DNA from: Bauldia sp.
Lineage (GTDB): Bacteria > Pseudomonadota > Alphaproteobacteria > Rhizobiales > Kaistiaceae
Direction of reading: 5' to 3'
DNA: 32,168 nucleotides
Assembly: GCA_020853895.1 (NCBI GenBank)
Contig: JADYYB010000181.1
Coordinates: 1-32,168 of the forward strand
The notes beneath the pieces were generated by a model that worked only from the letters and a program-made list of their open reading frames with translations, was not told where the DNA came from and did not search any database. This document shows, piece by piece, positions 1-8,327 of this stretch (the first letter of the stretch is position 1; each line of letters starts with the position of its first letter). The translations under genes and the position numbers were made by a program.

Positions 1-1486
1 CCGAGAGAAACGCCTTCAGCTTCGCCGGGTCGTCGGAGGCGAGCCAGCGCGCGCTCTCCGCCTCGGTGGGCTCGAAGTCGATCGCGATGTTGTACTCGCG
101 CGCGACCCGCGACTTCATCACGTCGAGTTGCAGCGCGCCGACCACGCCGACCAGCCACGCATTGCCGATCATCGGCCGGAACGCCTGCGCGACGCCCTCC
201 TCGGCGAGATCGGTCAGCGCGCGCTGCAGTTGCTTGGACTTGGTCACGTCACCGAGGCGGACGCGGCGCAGGATCTCCGGCGCGAAATCGGGGATGCCGA
301 GGAAGCTGATCCGGCTCCCCTCGGTCAGCGTGTCGCCGACGCTGAGCGTGCCGTGATTGGGAATGCCGACGATGTCGCCGGCCGCCGCGTCATCCGCGGT
401 GTCGCGCTCGCGCGCCATGAAGAGCACCGGGTTGCCGATGGTGAGATCCTTTCCCGAGCGGACGTTGCGGAGCTTCATCCCGCGCCGGAAGGTCCCCGAG
501 CAGAGCCGCACGAAGGCGACGCGGTCGCGGTGGTTGGGGTCCATATTGGCCTGGACCTTGAACACGAAGCCGGTCACCTCGCGCTGCTCCGGCCGCACCT
601 CGTGCGGAAGCGCGGCCTGCGGCTGCGGGCCGGGCGCCCACTCGGCGACCGCCTTCAGGAGCTCGGCCACCGCGACGCCCTTCAGCGCCGAGCCGAAGAA
701 CACCGGCGTCAGGTGTCCCTCCCGGAACGAGCGAAGATCGAATCTCGGCAGCGCCGAGCGCGCGAGGTCGAGCGACTCGAGCACCGGGCCGAGGATGTGG
801 TCGGCCATGTGCGGGAGCCTGGTGAGGTCCGGGTCGCCGCCGTTCCAAGGGAGCCCCGAATCGTGCCCGTCGGGGAGGATCACCTTCTCCCCGACGAAGT
901 CGATGACGCCGCGGAAGTCGACGCCCATGCCGACCGGCCAGGTCACCGGGCTGACGTCGAGCGCGAGCTTGTCGGCGATCTCGTCCATCAGCTCGAGCGG
1001 GTGCCGCCCCTCGCGGTCGACCTTGTTGATGAAGGTGATGATAGGGATGTTGCGGAGCCGGCAGACCTCGAAGAGCTTCAGCGTCTGGCTCTCGATGCCC
1101 TTGGCCGCGTCGAGCACCATGATCGCGCTGTCGACCGCCGTGAGCGTCCGATAGGTGTCCTCGCTGAAATCGGCGTGGCCGGGCGTGTCGAGAAGGTTGA
1201 AGGTGATCCCGTCCTTCTCGAAGGTCATCACCGAGCTGGTGACCGAGATGCCGCGCTTCTGCTCGATCTCCATCCAGTCCGAGTGCGCGCGCCGCGCCTG
1301 CCCGCGCGCCTTCACGTTGCCGGCGATGTGGATCGCCCCGCCGGCGACGAGGAGATGCTCGGTCAGCGTGGTCTTGCCGGCGTCCGGGTGGGAGATGATC
1401 GCGAAGGTGCGCCGCGCGGCGTAGGAGCCCGCCGGAGCCGGCGCATGGGTCTCCGGCGCGGGCGCCGGCTGGGAAATCTCGTTCAT
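1..1486 (-). CDS. prfC: Peptide chain release factor 3 (RF3), 3' end outside window
   Basis: RF3 is a cytoplasmic translational GTPase that removes RF1/RF2 from the ribosome after peptide release. About 495 residues are visible, against a usual length near 525-530, so only the last few dozen residues are missing beyond position 1. The GTPase motifs are all present: G1 HPDAGKTT (residues 33-40), the switch I segment KRGISVTSS, G3 DTPGHADFSEDTYRTL, and G4 NKVD followed by REGRHP, which is diagnostic of RF3 rather than EF-G. An RF3-typical C-terminal domain follows, with QLDVMKSRV and a YNIAIDFEP segment. The ATG at 1484-1486 is the first start in frame. A Pro/Ala-rich leader of about 20 residues precedes the G domain and is longer than in most RF3 proteins. 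The gene appears monocistronic. Identification is very secure. Confidence 0.96.
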   Translation of the reverse strand, partial: MNEISQPAPAPETHAPAPAGSYAARRTFAIISHPDAGKTTLTEHLLVAGGAIHIAGNVKARGQARRAHSDWMEIEQKRGISVTSSVMTFEKDGITFNLLDTPGHADFSEDTYRTLTAVDSAIMVLDAAKGIESQTLKLFEVCRLRNIPIITFINKVDREGRHPLELMDEIADKLALDVSPVTWPVGMGVDFRGVIDFVGEKVILPDGHDSGLPWNGGDPDLTRLPHMADHILGPVLESLDLARSALPRFDLRSFREGHLTPVFFGSALKGVAVAELLKAVAEWAPGPQPQAALPHEVRPEQREVTGFVFKVQANMDPNHRDRVAFVRLCSGTFRRGMKLRNVRSGKDLTIGNPVLFMARERDTADDAAAGDIVGIPNHGTLSVGDTLTEGSRISFLGIPDFAPEILRRVRLGDVTKSKQLQRALTDLAEEGVAQAFRPMIGNAWLVGVVGALQLDVMKSRVAREYNIAIDFEPTEAESARWLASDDPAKLKAFLS

Positions 1487-1573
1487 GGCGCGTCTCACTA
1501 CCCTATCGGGGCGGGCGCGACATCAACATTTGCGAGGGTTCCGATGGCGCTTCCCGCCTGACGGAGCCGGTGC

Positions 1574-1607
1574 GTCTTCGAGGCTGCCTTGCGGCCGCCT
1601 CGAAGAC
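1574..1607. repeat. 11-bp inverted repeat between two same-strand genes
   Basis: Arms at 1574-1584 (GTCTTCGAGGC) and 1597-1607 (GCCTCGAAGAC) are perfectly complementary around a 12-base loop. It lies downstream of the minus-strand gene 1650-2114 and upstream of prfC. No T-run follows on either strand, so it is not a textbook intrinsic terminator. It could be a weak terminator or an mRNA-stabilising hairpin. Confidence 0.5.
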
Positions 1608-1649
1608 ACCTCCCAGCAGCCCCATCGGGGATGAGCGAAGCCTGGACCG

Positions 1650-2114
1650 CTACGGAGCGGCCGGCGCGCCCGGAGCCGGCTGCTGAACGACGCCCGGCCC
1701 CGGTTCCGGAATGGTCACCGGCGCGAGGGCGGGATCGCCCATCTCGTCGGCCCGGACGGTCAGCCACATGTCGCAAAAGGCGCGCGGCTCGGCGGGGAAG
1801 TCGGTCGCCTGGCTGATCACCTCGCAGCGCTGGTCGAGCTCGGTGATCTGCCCCTCGGACAGCGTCTCCTCCCAGGCCGCGAGCGCGTCCGGGTTGGTCG
1901 CCGCCTCGACGTCGATCTGCCCGAAGGGCAGCGTCGGGTCGATATTGGCGAGGGTGAACGGGTTCTCCTCGGGCGCGTCGCCCAGCGCCGGAGGCGCCTC
2001 GCCCGGAAGCGGGGAGATCGGCGAAGGCGGCGCCGGCTGCGGCGCCTGCGCGAGGGCCATCGGGCCCATTGTGGCGAGCAGGAGCCCGCCGAGGGCAAGT
2101 GTCGAGAGTCTCAT
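1650..2114 (-). CDS. Small secreted protein of unknown function
   Basis: This is a 154-residue protein with a clear Sec signal peptide: MRLSTLALGGLLLATMGPMALAQA, with probable cleavage after ALA or AQA near residue 22-24. A proline/alanine-rich stretch follows, then a compact region (about residues 48-125) with two cysteines (in QRCEVI and AFCDMW) that could form one disulfide in the periplasm. The C-terminus is again Pro/Ala/Gly rich. I do not recognise a family. The ATG at 2114 is supported by GAGGA about ten bases upstream. A GGAAC-N17-TGTT motif lies just upstream (2152-2177) and resembles the alphaproteobacterial general-stress promoter. It is probably transcribed alone. Confidence 0.75.
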   Translation of the reverse strand: MRLSTLALGGLLLATMGPMALAQAPQPAPPSPISPLPGEAPPALGDAPEENPFTLANIDPTLPFGQIDVEAATNPDALAAWEETLSEGQITELDQRCEVISQATDFPAEPRAFCDMWLTVRADEMGDPALAPVTIPEPGPGVVQQPAPGAPAAP

Positions 2115-2151
2115 CGTGGTGTCCTCTTTCGAAGGACCCCTCCATCACGGG

Positions 2152-2177
2152 AACAGCGGCGGGAGGCGGAAGGTTCC
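2152..2177 (-). promoter_or_regulatory. Candidate EcfG-like promoter for the 1650-2114 gene
   Basis: On the minus strand GGAAC (2177-2173) is followed after 17 bases by TGTT (2155-2152). The published alphaproteobacterial EcfG consensus is GGAAC-N16-17-cGTT, so only the least conserved base differs. The implied transcription start near 2146 gives a leader of about 30 bases. This is a motif match only. Confidence 0.35.
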
Positions 2178-2207
2178 TCGGCTCACGCTCGTGTCAGCGG
2201 CGCCCGA

Positions 2208-4394
2208 TCAGGGTCCGTCGGTGATCCGCACCTCGCCCGGCCCGGTGCGCGAGACGATTTCGGCCGATACGCCGGCCGCGCTCCGGTCGACGCGGATGTC
2301 GAGCCGGGACGATCCGAGCGCCAGCCGCCGGATCGTCAGATGCTCCATTGCCGCGGGCAGGATCGGCCGGGCGAGCCGCACCTCGCCCTGCCGGGGATCG
2401 AAGCTCATCCCGAGACAGGCCTGCAGCAGCGCGAGGGGGGCCCCCGCCGCCCAGGCCTGCGGCGAGCACGCGACCGGGTAGAGCGTCGGCCCGCGATTGC
2501 TCTTCCGCCGGAAGCCGCAATAGAGCTCGGGCAGGCGGCAGAGCTCCGCCGAGGCCGCCGCGTCGATGATCGCATCGGTCGTCCGCACCACCGCCGACGC
2601 CAGCCCGTAGCGGCCGAAGCCGAGCGCGGCGAGCGCGTTGTCGTGCGGCCAGACCGAGCCGTTGTGGTAGGACATCGGGTTGTAGCGCGCCGATCCCCAG
2701 GCGATCGTGCGGATGCCCCATCCCGAGAATGCGTCCGCGCCCATCAGCCGGGCCGCCACGCGCTCCGCCCGGTCCTGCCGCGCGAGCCCGGCGAAGAGGA
2801 CGTGGGCGGCATTGGAGCTCACCACCCGGCACTGGCGCTTCCGCCCATCGAGGGCGAGCGCGTAGCTGCCGATCTCCTCGCACCAGAACGCCTCGTCGAA
2901 CCGTTCGGCGAGACGCTCCGCCTCCTCGCCGAGCCGGACCGCCACCGCATCCTTCCCGAGGGCGCGCGCGAGGGTCGCCGCGGCCCGCTTGGCCGCGTAG
3001 ACATAGGCCTGCGCCTCGGCCACCGCGACCGGTCCCTCGGCAAGACTGCCGTCGGCATGGAAGATCGAGTCGTACGAGTCCTTCCAGCCCTGATTGACCA
3101 GCCCCGAATCGGTGGCGCGGTGATATTCGATGAAGCCGTCGCCGTCGGGGTCGGCCGGCCCGTCGATCCAGCCGAGCGCGGCCTCGATGGCCGGCCACAG
3201 CCCGTCGACGGTCGCAAGGTCGTTGGTCCGCTCGTAGTAGAGGCCGGCGAGAAGGACGAAGAGCGGCGTCGAGTCGACGCTCCCGTAATAGAGGCCGAAC
3301 GGCACCTCGCCGAGGATCGCCATCTCCCCGCCCCGCATCTCGTGGAGGATCTTGCCCGGCTCGGCGTCGCTCGCGGCGTCGAACCCGGTCGCCTGGAAGG
3401 CGGCGAGCCGCATCAGGACGCCGCGCGCGATCTCGGGATCGACCCACAGCGCCTCGATGGCGGTGATGATCCCGTCCCGCCCGAACGTGGTCGAGTACCA
3501 GGGAATGCCGGCATAGGGATACGAGCCCTGCGTGGTCTCGGTCAGCAGCATGCGGAGATCGGCGAGCGAGCGGCCGAAGACCCCGTTGATCCGCTCGCTC
3601 GAGGTCGCCACCTCCGCCCCGCGCTGCGCGACGAGGCGGCTCGCGCGACGCGCCTTCTGCAGCCCGCCGAGGAAGGGGCGCCGCGCCGTCTCGGTCTGCT
3701 CGCCGGACGAGATCGTGGTGAAGATCGGCATCCGCCCGCCCGGCTCGAGCACGATCTCGTAGACCGCCGACCGCCCGTCGAGCTGCTGCGGCGCGGGGCG
3801 GAAATAGAGCTCGGTGCGCCGGTCGATCCCGTCGAGCCCGCGATAGGCGAGCGCCACCCGGTCGCCGGACACCCAGGGATCGAGGAGCCGCCCCCGCGCT
3901 TTCCGGCGCATCCCGCGGACCTCGAAGAGATCGGCGAAGTCGCAGCCGAAGGCGATCGAGAGCGTGAAGGTGACGGCCTCGCTGCCGTGGTTCTGGATCG
4001 AGCAGCGTTCGTGCAGCGCCCCGTTCCACAGGAACTGGAAGCGGACCACGTGCAGCGTGTCCTTGGGCAGGATCAGCCGGCCATCGACATAGATGTCCGG
4101 GTTGGTGAGATCGACCACCAGCCCGGCATTGTCGTCGAGCACGCGGGAGTCGAGGAGAAGGAGCTGCCGCCCGTCTATGGCAAGGCCGAGATAGGAGAGC
4201 CGCCGCGTGTCGGCGCTGAAGATGCCGTCGGCCCCGCCGGCCGAGACGCCGATCTCGCCGAAGGAGTCGAGCACGGCGAAAACGTCGCCCTGCTTGAGCG
4301 TGCGCCGCGGCCGCGAGGACGGCCCCATCGACGGCACGTAGTACGGAGCTTCGCCGCCCTCCACCGAGACCGGCACACCAGGCGAAATCGTCAT
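2208..4394 (-). CDS. Amylo-alpha-1,6-glucosidase / glycogen debranching-type glycoside hydrolase
   Basis: A 728-residue cytoplasmic protein with the two-domain layout of bacterial amylo-alpha-1,6-glucosidase-like enzymes. The N-terminal beta-rich domain (about residues 25-230) corresponds to the GDE N-terminal family, with the typical DGIFSADTRRLSYL and VDLTNPD segments. An (alpha/alpha)6 barrel (about 265-700) carries PWYSTTFGRDGI near residue 300 and NGSVWPHDN near 578, both characteristic of the GDE C-terminal family. It should hydrolyse or remodel alpha-glucan or alpha-glucoside linkages; the exact substrate cannot be read from sequence. It overlaps the upstream glycosyltransferase gene by 4 bases (ATGA), so the two are translationally coupled. 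Such pairs in proteobacteria are commonly linked to storage or stress carbohydrate metabolism; that role here is inference. Family assignment is confident. Confidence 0.9.
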   Translation of the reverse strand: MTISPGVPVSVEGGEAPYYVPSMGPSSRPRRTLKQGDVFAVLDSFGEIGVSAGGADGIFSADTRRLSYLGLAIDGRQLLLLDSRVLDDNAGLVVDLTNPDIYVDGRLILPKDTLHVVRFQFLWNGALHERCSIQNHGSEAVTFTLSIAFGCDFADLFEVRGMRRKARGRLLDPWVSGDRVALAYRGLDGIDRRTELYFRPAPQQLDGRSAVYEIVLEPGGRMPIFTTISSGEQTETARRPFLGGLQKARRASRLVAQRGAEVATSSERINGVFGRSLADLRMLLTETTQGSYPYAGIPWYSTTFGRDGIITAIEALWVDPEIARGVLMRLAAFQATGFDAASDAEPGKILHEMRGGEMAILGEVPFGLYYGSVDSTPLFVLLAGLYYERTNDLATVDGLWPAIEAALGWIDGPADPDGDGFIEYHRATDSGLVNQGWKDSYDSIFHADGSLAEGPVAVAEAQAYVYAAKRAAATLARALGKDAVAVRLGEEAERLAERFDEAFWCEEIGSYALALDGRKRQCRVVSSNAAHVLFAGLARQDRAERVAARLMGADAFSGWGIRTIAWGSARYNPMSYHNGSVWPHDNALAALGFGRYGLASAVVRTTDAIIDAAASAELCRLPELYCGFRRKSNRGPTLYPVACSPQAWAAGAPLALLQACLGMSFDPRQGEVRLARPILPAAMEHLTIRRLALGSSRLDIRVDRSAAGVSAEIVSRTGPGEVRITDGP

Positions 4395-5533
4395 GAGACC
4401 TGCGTCGTCACCGCGGCAGCCGCGCTCCCGTTTGCTTTGGCGACCCGCGCCGGCGCCCGGGCGCGCTCAGGATAGCGGATGACGGTCTCGGCCTCACGCG
4501 GCCGGCTCCGGCCAACCGCCGCCTCGTAGAGCCGCACATAGTCCTCGGCCATCCGCCGCGCCGAGAAGCGCGTCTCGAAAGTCCGCCGGACACGGTGGCG
4601 GTCGAGCGCGGTCACCCGCGGCACCATCGCGGTCGCCTCCTCGACGCTCGACGCGACAACGCCCGTGATCCCCTCGTCGATGACCTCGTCGACCGATCCG
4701 TTGCGGAAGGCGAGGACCGGCGTCCCGCACGCCATCGCCTCGATCATCGCCAGCCCGAACGGCTCCGGCCAGTCGATCGGGAAGAGAAGGGCCAGCGCGT
4801 CGCCGAGGATCTCGCCCTTGTCACGGTCGGCGACCTCGCCGATGAACTCGACGCCCGGCCCATCGAGGAGCGGGGCGATCCTCTCGCGAAAATAGGCTTC
4901 GTCCACCGGATCGACCTTGGCCGCGATCCGGAGCGGCAGGCGCGCGCGCCGCGCGATCTCGATCGCCCGGTCGACCCCCTTCTCGGGCGAGATGCGCCCG
5001 ACAAAGGCAAGGTAGCCGCCACGCGGATGGAGCCGCGCGGGGAAAAGATCGAGCGGCAGGCCGTGATGGACGGTGGCGAGGTAGTTGGCGCCGGGCAGCG
5101 CCTTCCGCTGGCTGTCGGAGATCGAGACCAGCGGGAACTCAGCGAAGCGCTGGTAGATCGGATCGAGATGCGGAAGGTCGAGCCGCCCATGGAGCGTGGT
5201 CAGTGTCCGCCCGGCAAGCGGCCGGAAGAGCGGGAACTGCAGCACGTCGAGATGGAAATGGAAGACGTCGAACTCGCCGTTGCGCCGCCAGAGCTCGTCG
5301 AGGACGCAGGTATACTGGAAGATCGGATTGTAGCTCTGCGGGTCGAGCCGGATGGCGGCAGGCGCGCCGGCCACGAGCCTCGCGGCGGTCCTCGAATCGC
5401 CCGAGGCGAAGAGCGTCACCTCGTGCCCGAGCCGCACCAGCTCCTCGGTCAGATACGAGACCACCCGCTCGGTACCTCCGTAGAGGCGTGGCGGGACACT
5501 CTCGATCAGGGGAGCCATCTGGGCGATGCGCAT
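4391..5533 (-). CDS. GT4-family (GT-B fold) glycosyltransferase
   Basis: A 380-residue GT-B glycosyltransferase. The N-terminal domain begins MRIAQMAPLIESVPPRLYGG, where the Gly-rich loop is that of GT4 enzymes. The C-terminal nucleotide-sugar domain has GRISPEKGVDRAIEIA and, near residue 255, EPFGLAMIEAMACGTPVLAF, the EX7E-type donor-binding motif. It transfers a sugar from a nucleotide-sugar donor to an unknown acceptor in the cytoplasm. I chose the ATG at 5533 because GAGG lies 8-9 bases upstream and the family's N-terminus starts exactly there. A GTG at 5566 would add 11 residues (MASSATQRGRP) with no ribosome site. It overlaps the debranching-type gene by 4 bases, so the pair probably acts on the same glucan or oligosaccharide. 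Confidence 0.88.
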   Translation of the reverse strand: MRIAQMAPLIESVPPRLYGGTERVVSYLTEELVRLGHEVTLFASGDSRTAARLVAGAPAAIRLDPQSYNPIFQYTCVLDELWRRNGEFDVFHFHLDVLQFPLFRPLAGRTLTTLHGRLDLPHLDPIYQRFAEFPLVSISDSQRKALPGANYLATVHHGLPLDLFPARLHPRGGYLAFVGRISPEKGVDRAIEIARRARLPLRIAAKVDPVDEAYFRERIAPLLDGPGVEFIGEVADRDKGEILGDALALLFPIDWPEPFGLAMIEAMACGTPVLAFRNGSVDEVIDEGITGVVASSVEEATAMVPRVTALDRHRVRRTFETRFSARRMAEDYVRLYEAAVGRSRPREAETVIRYPERARAPARVAKANGSAAAAVTTQVS

Positions 5534-5662
5534 GGGCCGGCCTCGTTGCGTTGCACTTGATGCCACAACGACGCCTGCCCGGTTTTCGTTGCCATGGCAG
5601 CCGTGCGCTGAGCGGCAGGCTGATCCTCTCCCGGCTAAGGAACCCGCCCGCAGGGCGCAACG

Positions 5663-6247
5663 CTAGAGCTTGGCGAGAACCGCCTGCGCGAGCGTTTCCG
5701 AGGGTCCCCTCGTATCCTCCCCGCCGGCGCCGAGCGCGGCCACGGAGAGCGTGTAGGTCACGTCGCCGCTGCGGACATGCAGCATGCCGCCCAGCGGCGC
5801 CGCGCCGCCGATCCATACCGCCTCGTCGCCGATTGGCACGTCCTCAGGCGTCATCCCGGCGGGCGCTGCGGCGTCGCGCATCGACCGCAGATAGCCGACC
5901 GCGCCCTCGCCCTCGGCCGGCCAGGACCACACGATGAGCGTCACGATCATCTGCCCGGCGAGGGCGGCGGCGATGTCGAGATTGTTGGCGGGCGCGACGT
6001 TGTCGGGCGTCTTCCAGGAGCAGCTCGTGGTCTCGCCCATGCCCGGCCCGCCGCCGATCGCGGGCTCGGCCTGGCCCTCGCCGACCGGCTTGCCGATCGC
6101 CTCGCCGATCTCGTCCGGGGTGAGGAGGTCGCACGCGACGAGCGAAGCGGCCGCCTCGGCCGTCCCCTCCTCGCGATCCCCGCACGCGGCGAGCCCCGCC
6201 GCGAGAACGGCGATTGTTGCTCCGTGGATGATGGACTGGCGTGACAT
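5663..6247 (-). CDS. Predicted lipoprotein of unknown function
   Basis: A 194-residue protein. The N-terminus has a signal peptide ending in a lipobox (AGLAAC, Cys about residue 22) followed by GDRE, so it is probably a lipid-anchored envelope protein. The Asp is at +3, which does not block Lol-dependent outer-membrane sorting. The mature part has a segment CDLLTPDEIGEAIGKPVGEG and later CSW, a pattern seen in DUF3558-like and related lipoproteins in which two cysteines flank a small alpha/beta domain. That family link is tentative. The ATG at 6247 places the lipobox correctly; the same frame is open far upstream, antisense to nothing real. It sits downstream of topoisomerase IB on the same strand with an 89-base gap. 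Confidence 0.78.
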   Translation of the reverse strand: MSRQSIIHGATIAVLAAGLAACGDREEGTAEAAASLVACDLLTPDEIGEAIGKPVGEGQAEPAIGGGPGMGETTSCSWKTPDNVAPANNLDIAAALAGQMIVTLIVWSWPAEGEGAVGYLRSMRDAAAPAGMTPEDVPIGDEAVWIGGAAPLGGMLHVRSGDVTYTLSVAALGAGGEDTRGPSETLAQAVLAKL

Positions 6248-6336
6248 GGCCGACCTCCTCTGGCCCACACCCCGGCCGGGAGATAAAGCGCGCAACGCGG
6301 CGGCTCTGTGACGGAACCGCGCTCCGCCGCCGGCGC

Positions 6337-7452
6337 CTATGCCGCCGACCTGAGCGGCGGCGCCACGCCCGCCTCGAGGAGGCCGAGCACGGCGACCTCG
6401 GCCGGCGACAGCCACTCGTGCTCGGCCTCGGCGATGGCGAGCTCTCCCGCGCCGTAGCGCTCGACCACGACCGGGTGGATGTAGCACTGCCGGCAGACGC
6501 GCTGCGTGTTGCGGAGCCGCTCGGCCACCGCGGCGACGGCAAGCCGGACGTTCCTGTCCGCCTCCTTCCTCCCCGTGAACGGCGGCCGGAGCGAGAGCTC
6601 GGCGGCGGCGAGGACCGTGCCGCCCCAGGTGCGGAAATCCTTGGCCGAAATGTCGATTCCTGAGATCTCGCGGAGATAGGAATTGACGTCGGTCGAGGTG
6701 ACCGGCACGCGCTTTCCCTCCTCGTCGAGATACTGGAAGAGGTGCTGGCCGGGCAGCTCCTGGCAGGAGCGGATGATCCTCGCCATCCGCCGGTCGTGCT
6801 GGCTGACCGACCAGTCGACGCCGTGCTTGCCCTTGAACTGGAAGCTGATCTCCGAGCCGTCGACGGTGACGTGCCGGGTCTTCAGCGTGGTCAGCCCGAA
6901 GCTCTTGTTCTCGCGCGCATATTCCTCGTTGCCGACGCGGATGAAGGTGGTGTCGAGGAGGTGGACGATGGTCGCCAGCACCTTCTCGCGGGGGAGGCCC
7001 GGAAGCCGCAGATGCTCCTCGACCCGCGCCCGGATGGCCGGCAGGGCGGCGGCGAAGGCCGGCAGCTGATCGTACTTGCTGCGCTCGCGGAGCTCCCGGA
7101 ACTCGGGGTGGTAGATGTACTGCTTCCGCCCCTTCGCATCCCGGCCGGTCGCCTGGATGTGCCCGTTGGCGAAACGGCTGATCCACACTTTCTCCCAGGC
7201 CGGCGGAATCGCGAGCTTGCGGATCCGGTCGAGGATCCGCGGGTCATCCACGCGCCGCCCGTCCGCGCGCAGATAGCGGAAGCCCCTCCCCGCCCTCACG
7301 CGGCGAAACCCCGTCTCGCGGTCGGAGACGTAGTGGAGGCCGGCGAGCTCGGCCTCTTCCTCGATATCCGGAGGCGCCGGCCCGGCCGGGCTCGATCGCG
7401 CGCGGTGGCGGCGCCGGCGAGACTCCTCGGCGAGCAGCGAAGCGTGCGTCAC
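6337..7452 (-). CDS. DNA topoisomerase IB (poxvirus-type)
   Basis: A 371-residue type IB topoisomerase, which relaxes supercoils by nicking one strand through a 3'-phosphotyrosine. The N-terminal DNA-clamp domain contains YLRADGRRVDDPRILDRIRKLAIPPAWEKVWI. The catalytic domain has RVGNEEYARENKSFGLTTL (first catalytic Arg and conserved neighbours), FQFKGKHG (catalytic Lys region), DFRTWGGT (second catalytic Arg) and VCRQCYIHP, in which Tyr324 is the nucleophile. All active-site elements are present, so the enzyme should be active. An arginine-rich N-terminal tail of about 25 residues precedes the fold. The gene starts 10 bases after a short proline-rich gene and is probably co-transcribed with it. 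Bacterial TopIB genes are accessory and patchily distributed; they are often linked to stress regulons. Confidence 0.93.
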   Translation of the reverse strand: MTHASLLAEESRRRRHRARSSPAGPAPPDIEEEAELAGLHYVSDRETGFRRVRAGRGFRYLRADGRRVDDPRILDRIRKLAIPPAWEKVWISRFANGHIQATGRDAKGRKQYIYHPEFRELRERSKYDQLPAFAAALPAIRARVEEHLRLPGLPREKVLATIVHLLDTTFIRVGNEEYARENKSFGLTTLKTRHVTVDGSEISFQFKGKHGVDWSVSQHDRRMARIIRSCQELPGQHLFQYLDEEGKRVPVTSTDVNSYLREISGIDISAKDFRTWGGTVLAAAELSLRPPFTGRKEADRNVRLAVAAVAERLRNTQRVCRQCYIHPVVVERYGAGELAIAEAEHEWLSPAEVAVLGLLEAGVAPPLRSAA

Positions 7453-7461
7453 GCGAACGCC

Positions 7462-7647
7462 TCAGGCCGTCGGCGGCGGCTCGTCCTTCTCGGTCGGGCC
7501 GTCCGGGAGATAGTCGGGCTCCGAGCCCGGCCGGTCGGGCGAGCTGATTCCCGGATCGTCCACCGGGTAGGGCTGCTTCCTGCCGCGCGGCGGCGCCGGG
7601 CGCTCGGTCGGCCGGTCGGGTTCGGGACGAAGCTTGTCGGCGGACAT
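7462..7647 (-). CDS. Small proline-rich, probably disordered protein
   Basis: A 61-residue protein (MSADKLRPEPDRPTERPAPP...) made up almost entirely of Pro, Asp, Glu, Arg and Gly, with no hydrophobic core, signal peptide or membrane segment. It is probably intrinsically disordered and cytoplasmic. The ATG at 7647 has GAGGAA about nine bases upstream. It ends 10 bases before the topoisomerase IB start, so the two look like one transcription unit. I do not recognise a family. The coding call rests on the ribosome site, the fit to the gap and the operon position. A spurious ORF in high-GC DNA remains possible. Confidence 0.55.
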   Translation of the reverse strand: MSADKLRPEPDRPTERPAPPRGRKQPYPVDDPGISSPDRPGSEPDYLPDGPTEKDEPPPTA

Positions 7648-7697
7648 CGAACGGTTCCTCGCTGTGTGCCACGCATGACGGCGTGGCGTCACAGAGC

Positions 7698-7722
7698 AAC
7701 CGTTCCCGGAGGCGAGGGTTCC
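7698..7722 (-). promoter_or_regulatory. Candidate EcfG-like promoter for the 61-aa gene / topoisomerase IB unit
   Basis: On the minus strand GGAAC (7722-7718) is followed after 16 bases by GGTT (7701-7698), matching the EcfG pattern GGAAC-N16-17-cGTT except at the weakly conserved first base of the -10. The predicted start near 7690 gives a leader of about 40 bases that contains a 7-bp hairpin (7668-7687). Motif evidence only. Confidence 0.35.
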
Positions 7723-7759
7723 GTGGAGGGCGCGGCCGGCCCTCCCTTGGCGGGAAGTC

Positions 7760-8095
7760 CTACGGGACGATGTAGGGCTGGCCGACCCAGAAGAAGAACG
7801 GCGTGCGGCCTTCGATGTGGAGGTAGGGCATGTACACCCAGCCGCGCGCGCTCCGCCATTCGACGTCGCACCAGAGGCCGACCGTGGCGCAGCCATGGAC
7901 CTCGACCTCCTCGTCGGCCGGGATCATGCCGATGATAGGATAGCGGGTCGCCGGACCAGCATGCAGCTGTACCACCATGTGCGACGGCGTGGTGTAGCCC
8001 ACCGCCTGATCGGCCTTGACCGCGGCCGGCGCGGCAAGACCCGCGAGCACGAACGCGCCGATCGCCGTAGCCCAGGCCCACAGATTCGATTTCAT
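7760..8095 (-). CDS. Secreted SH3-like (SH3_3) domain protein
   Basis: A 111-residue protein with a Sec signal peptide (MKSNLWAWATAIGAFVLAGLAAPAAVKA, cleavage near residue 28). One bacterial SH3-like module of about 70 residues follows: LHAGPATRYPIIGMIPADEEVEVHG corresponds to the usual L.vRsGPgt.Y.vig.i..G..v.v pattern, then WCDVEWRSARGWVYMPYL. Two cysteines (CATVGLWC) are probably disulfide-bonded. Bacterial SH3 modules usually bind cell-wall peptides or act as periplasmic adaptors; no enzyme domain is attached. The ATG at 8095 has GAGGG five bases upstream. It is divergent from the cysteine-peptidase-like gene at 8328, and the 232-base gap must hold both promoters. Confidence 0.83.
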   Translation of the reverse strand: MKSNLWAWATAIGAFVLAGLAAPAAVKADQAVGYTTPSHMVVQLHAGPATRYPIIGMIPADEEVEVHGCATVGLWCDVEWRSARGWVYMPYLHIEGRTPFFFWVGQPYIVP

Positions 8096-8327
8096 GACAC
8101 CCTCGCAACGCAACCTGAGAAGCGCCGGGTCGTAAGATGAAACCGGCCAGGCTCGAGGTTTAATCGAACAAGGTACCTTTTCGGTTAACGCCTCTTGGGC
8201 ATCGCGACGGCCGGACCCCGGCGCTGCGCGGTTCTCCGCGTGGCGTCCACCCGCCCAACTAGGGTGATCGCCGCCGCTCCCTCGGCGGGAATAGCCTCGG
8301 TCGGTCTGCCAACGGGAGGGGAAAACC

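Noticed and set aside
5534-5566. GTG at 5566 as the glycosyltransferase start
   Set aside because: No ribosome site, and the added 11 residues precede the conserved family N-terminus.
7668-7687. 7-bp hairpin (GCCACGC/GCGTGGC) in the leader of the 61-aa gene as a riboswitch or thermometer
   Set aside because: The stem does not cover the ribosome site and is short; there is nothing to separate it from chance in this base composition.
8289-8313. GGAATAG upstream of the C39-like gene as a fifth ECF site
   Set aside because: No CGTT at 16-17 bases (the sequence there is CAAC), and the implied leader would be under ten bases.
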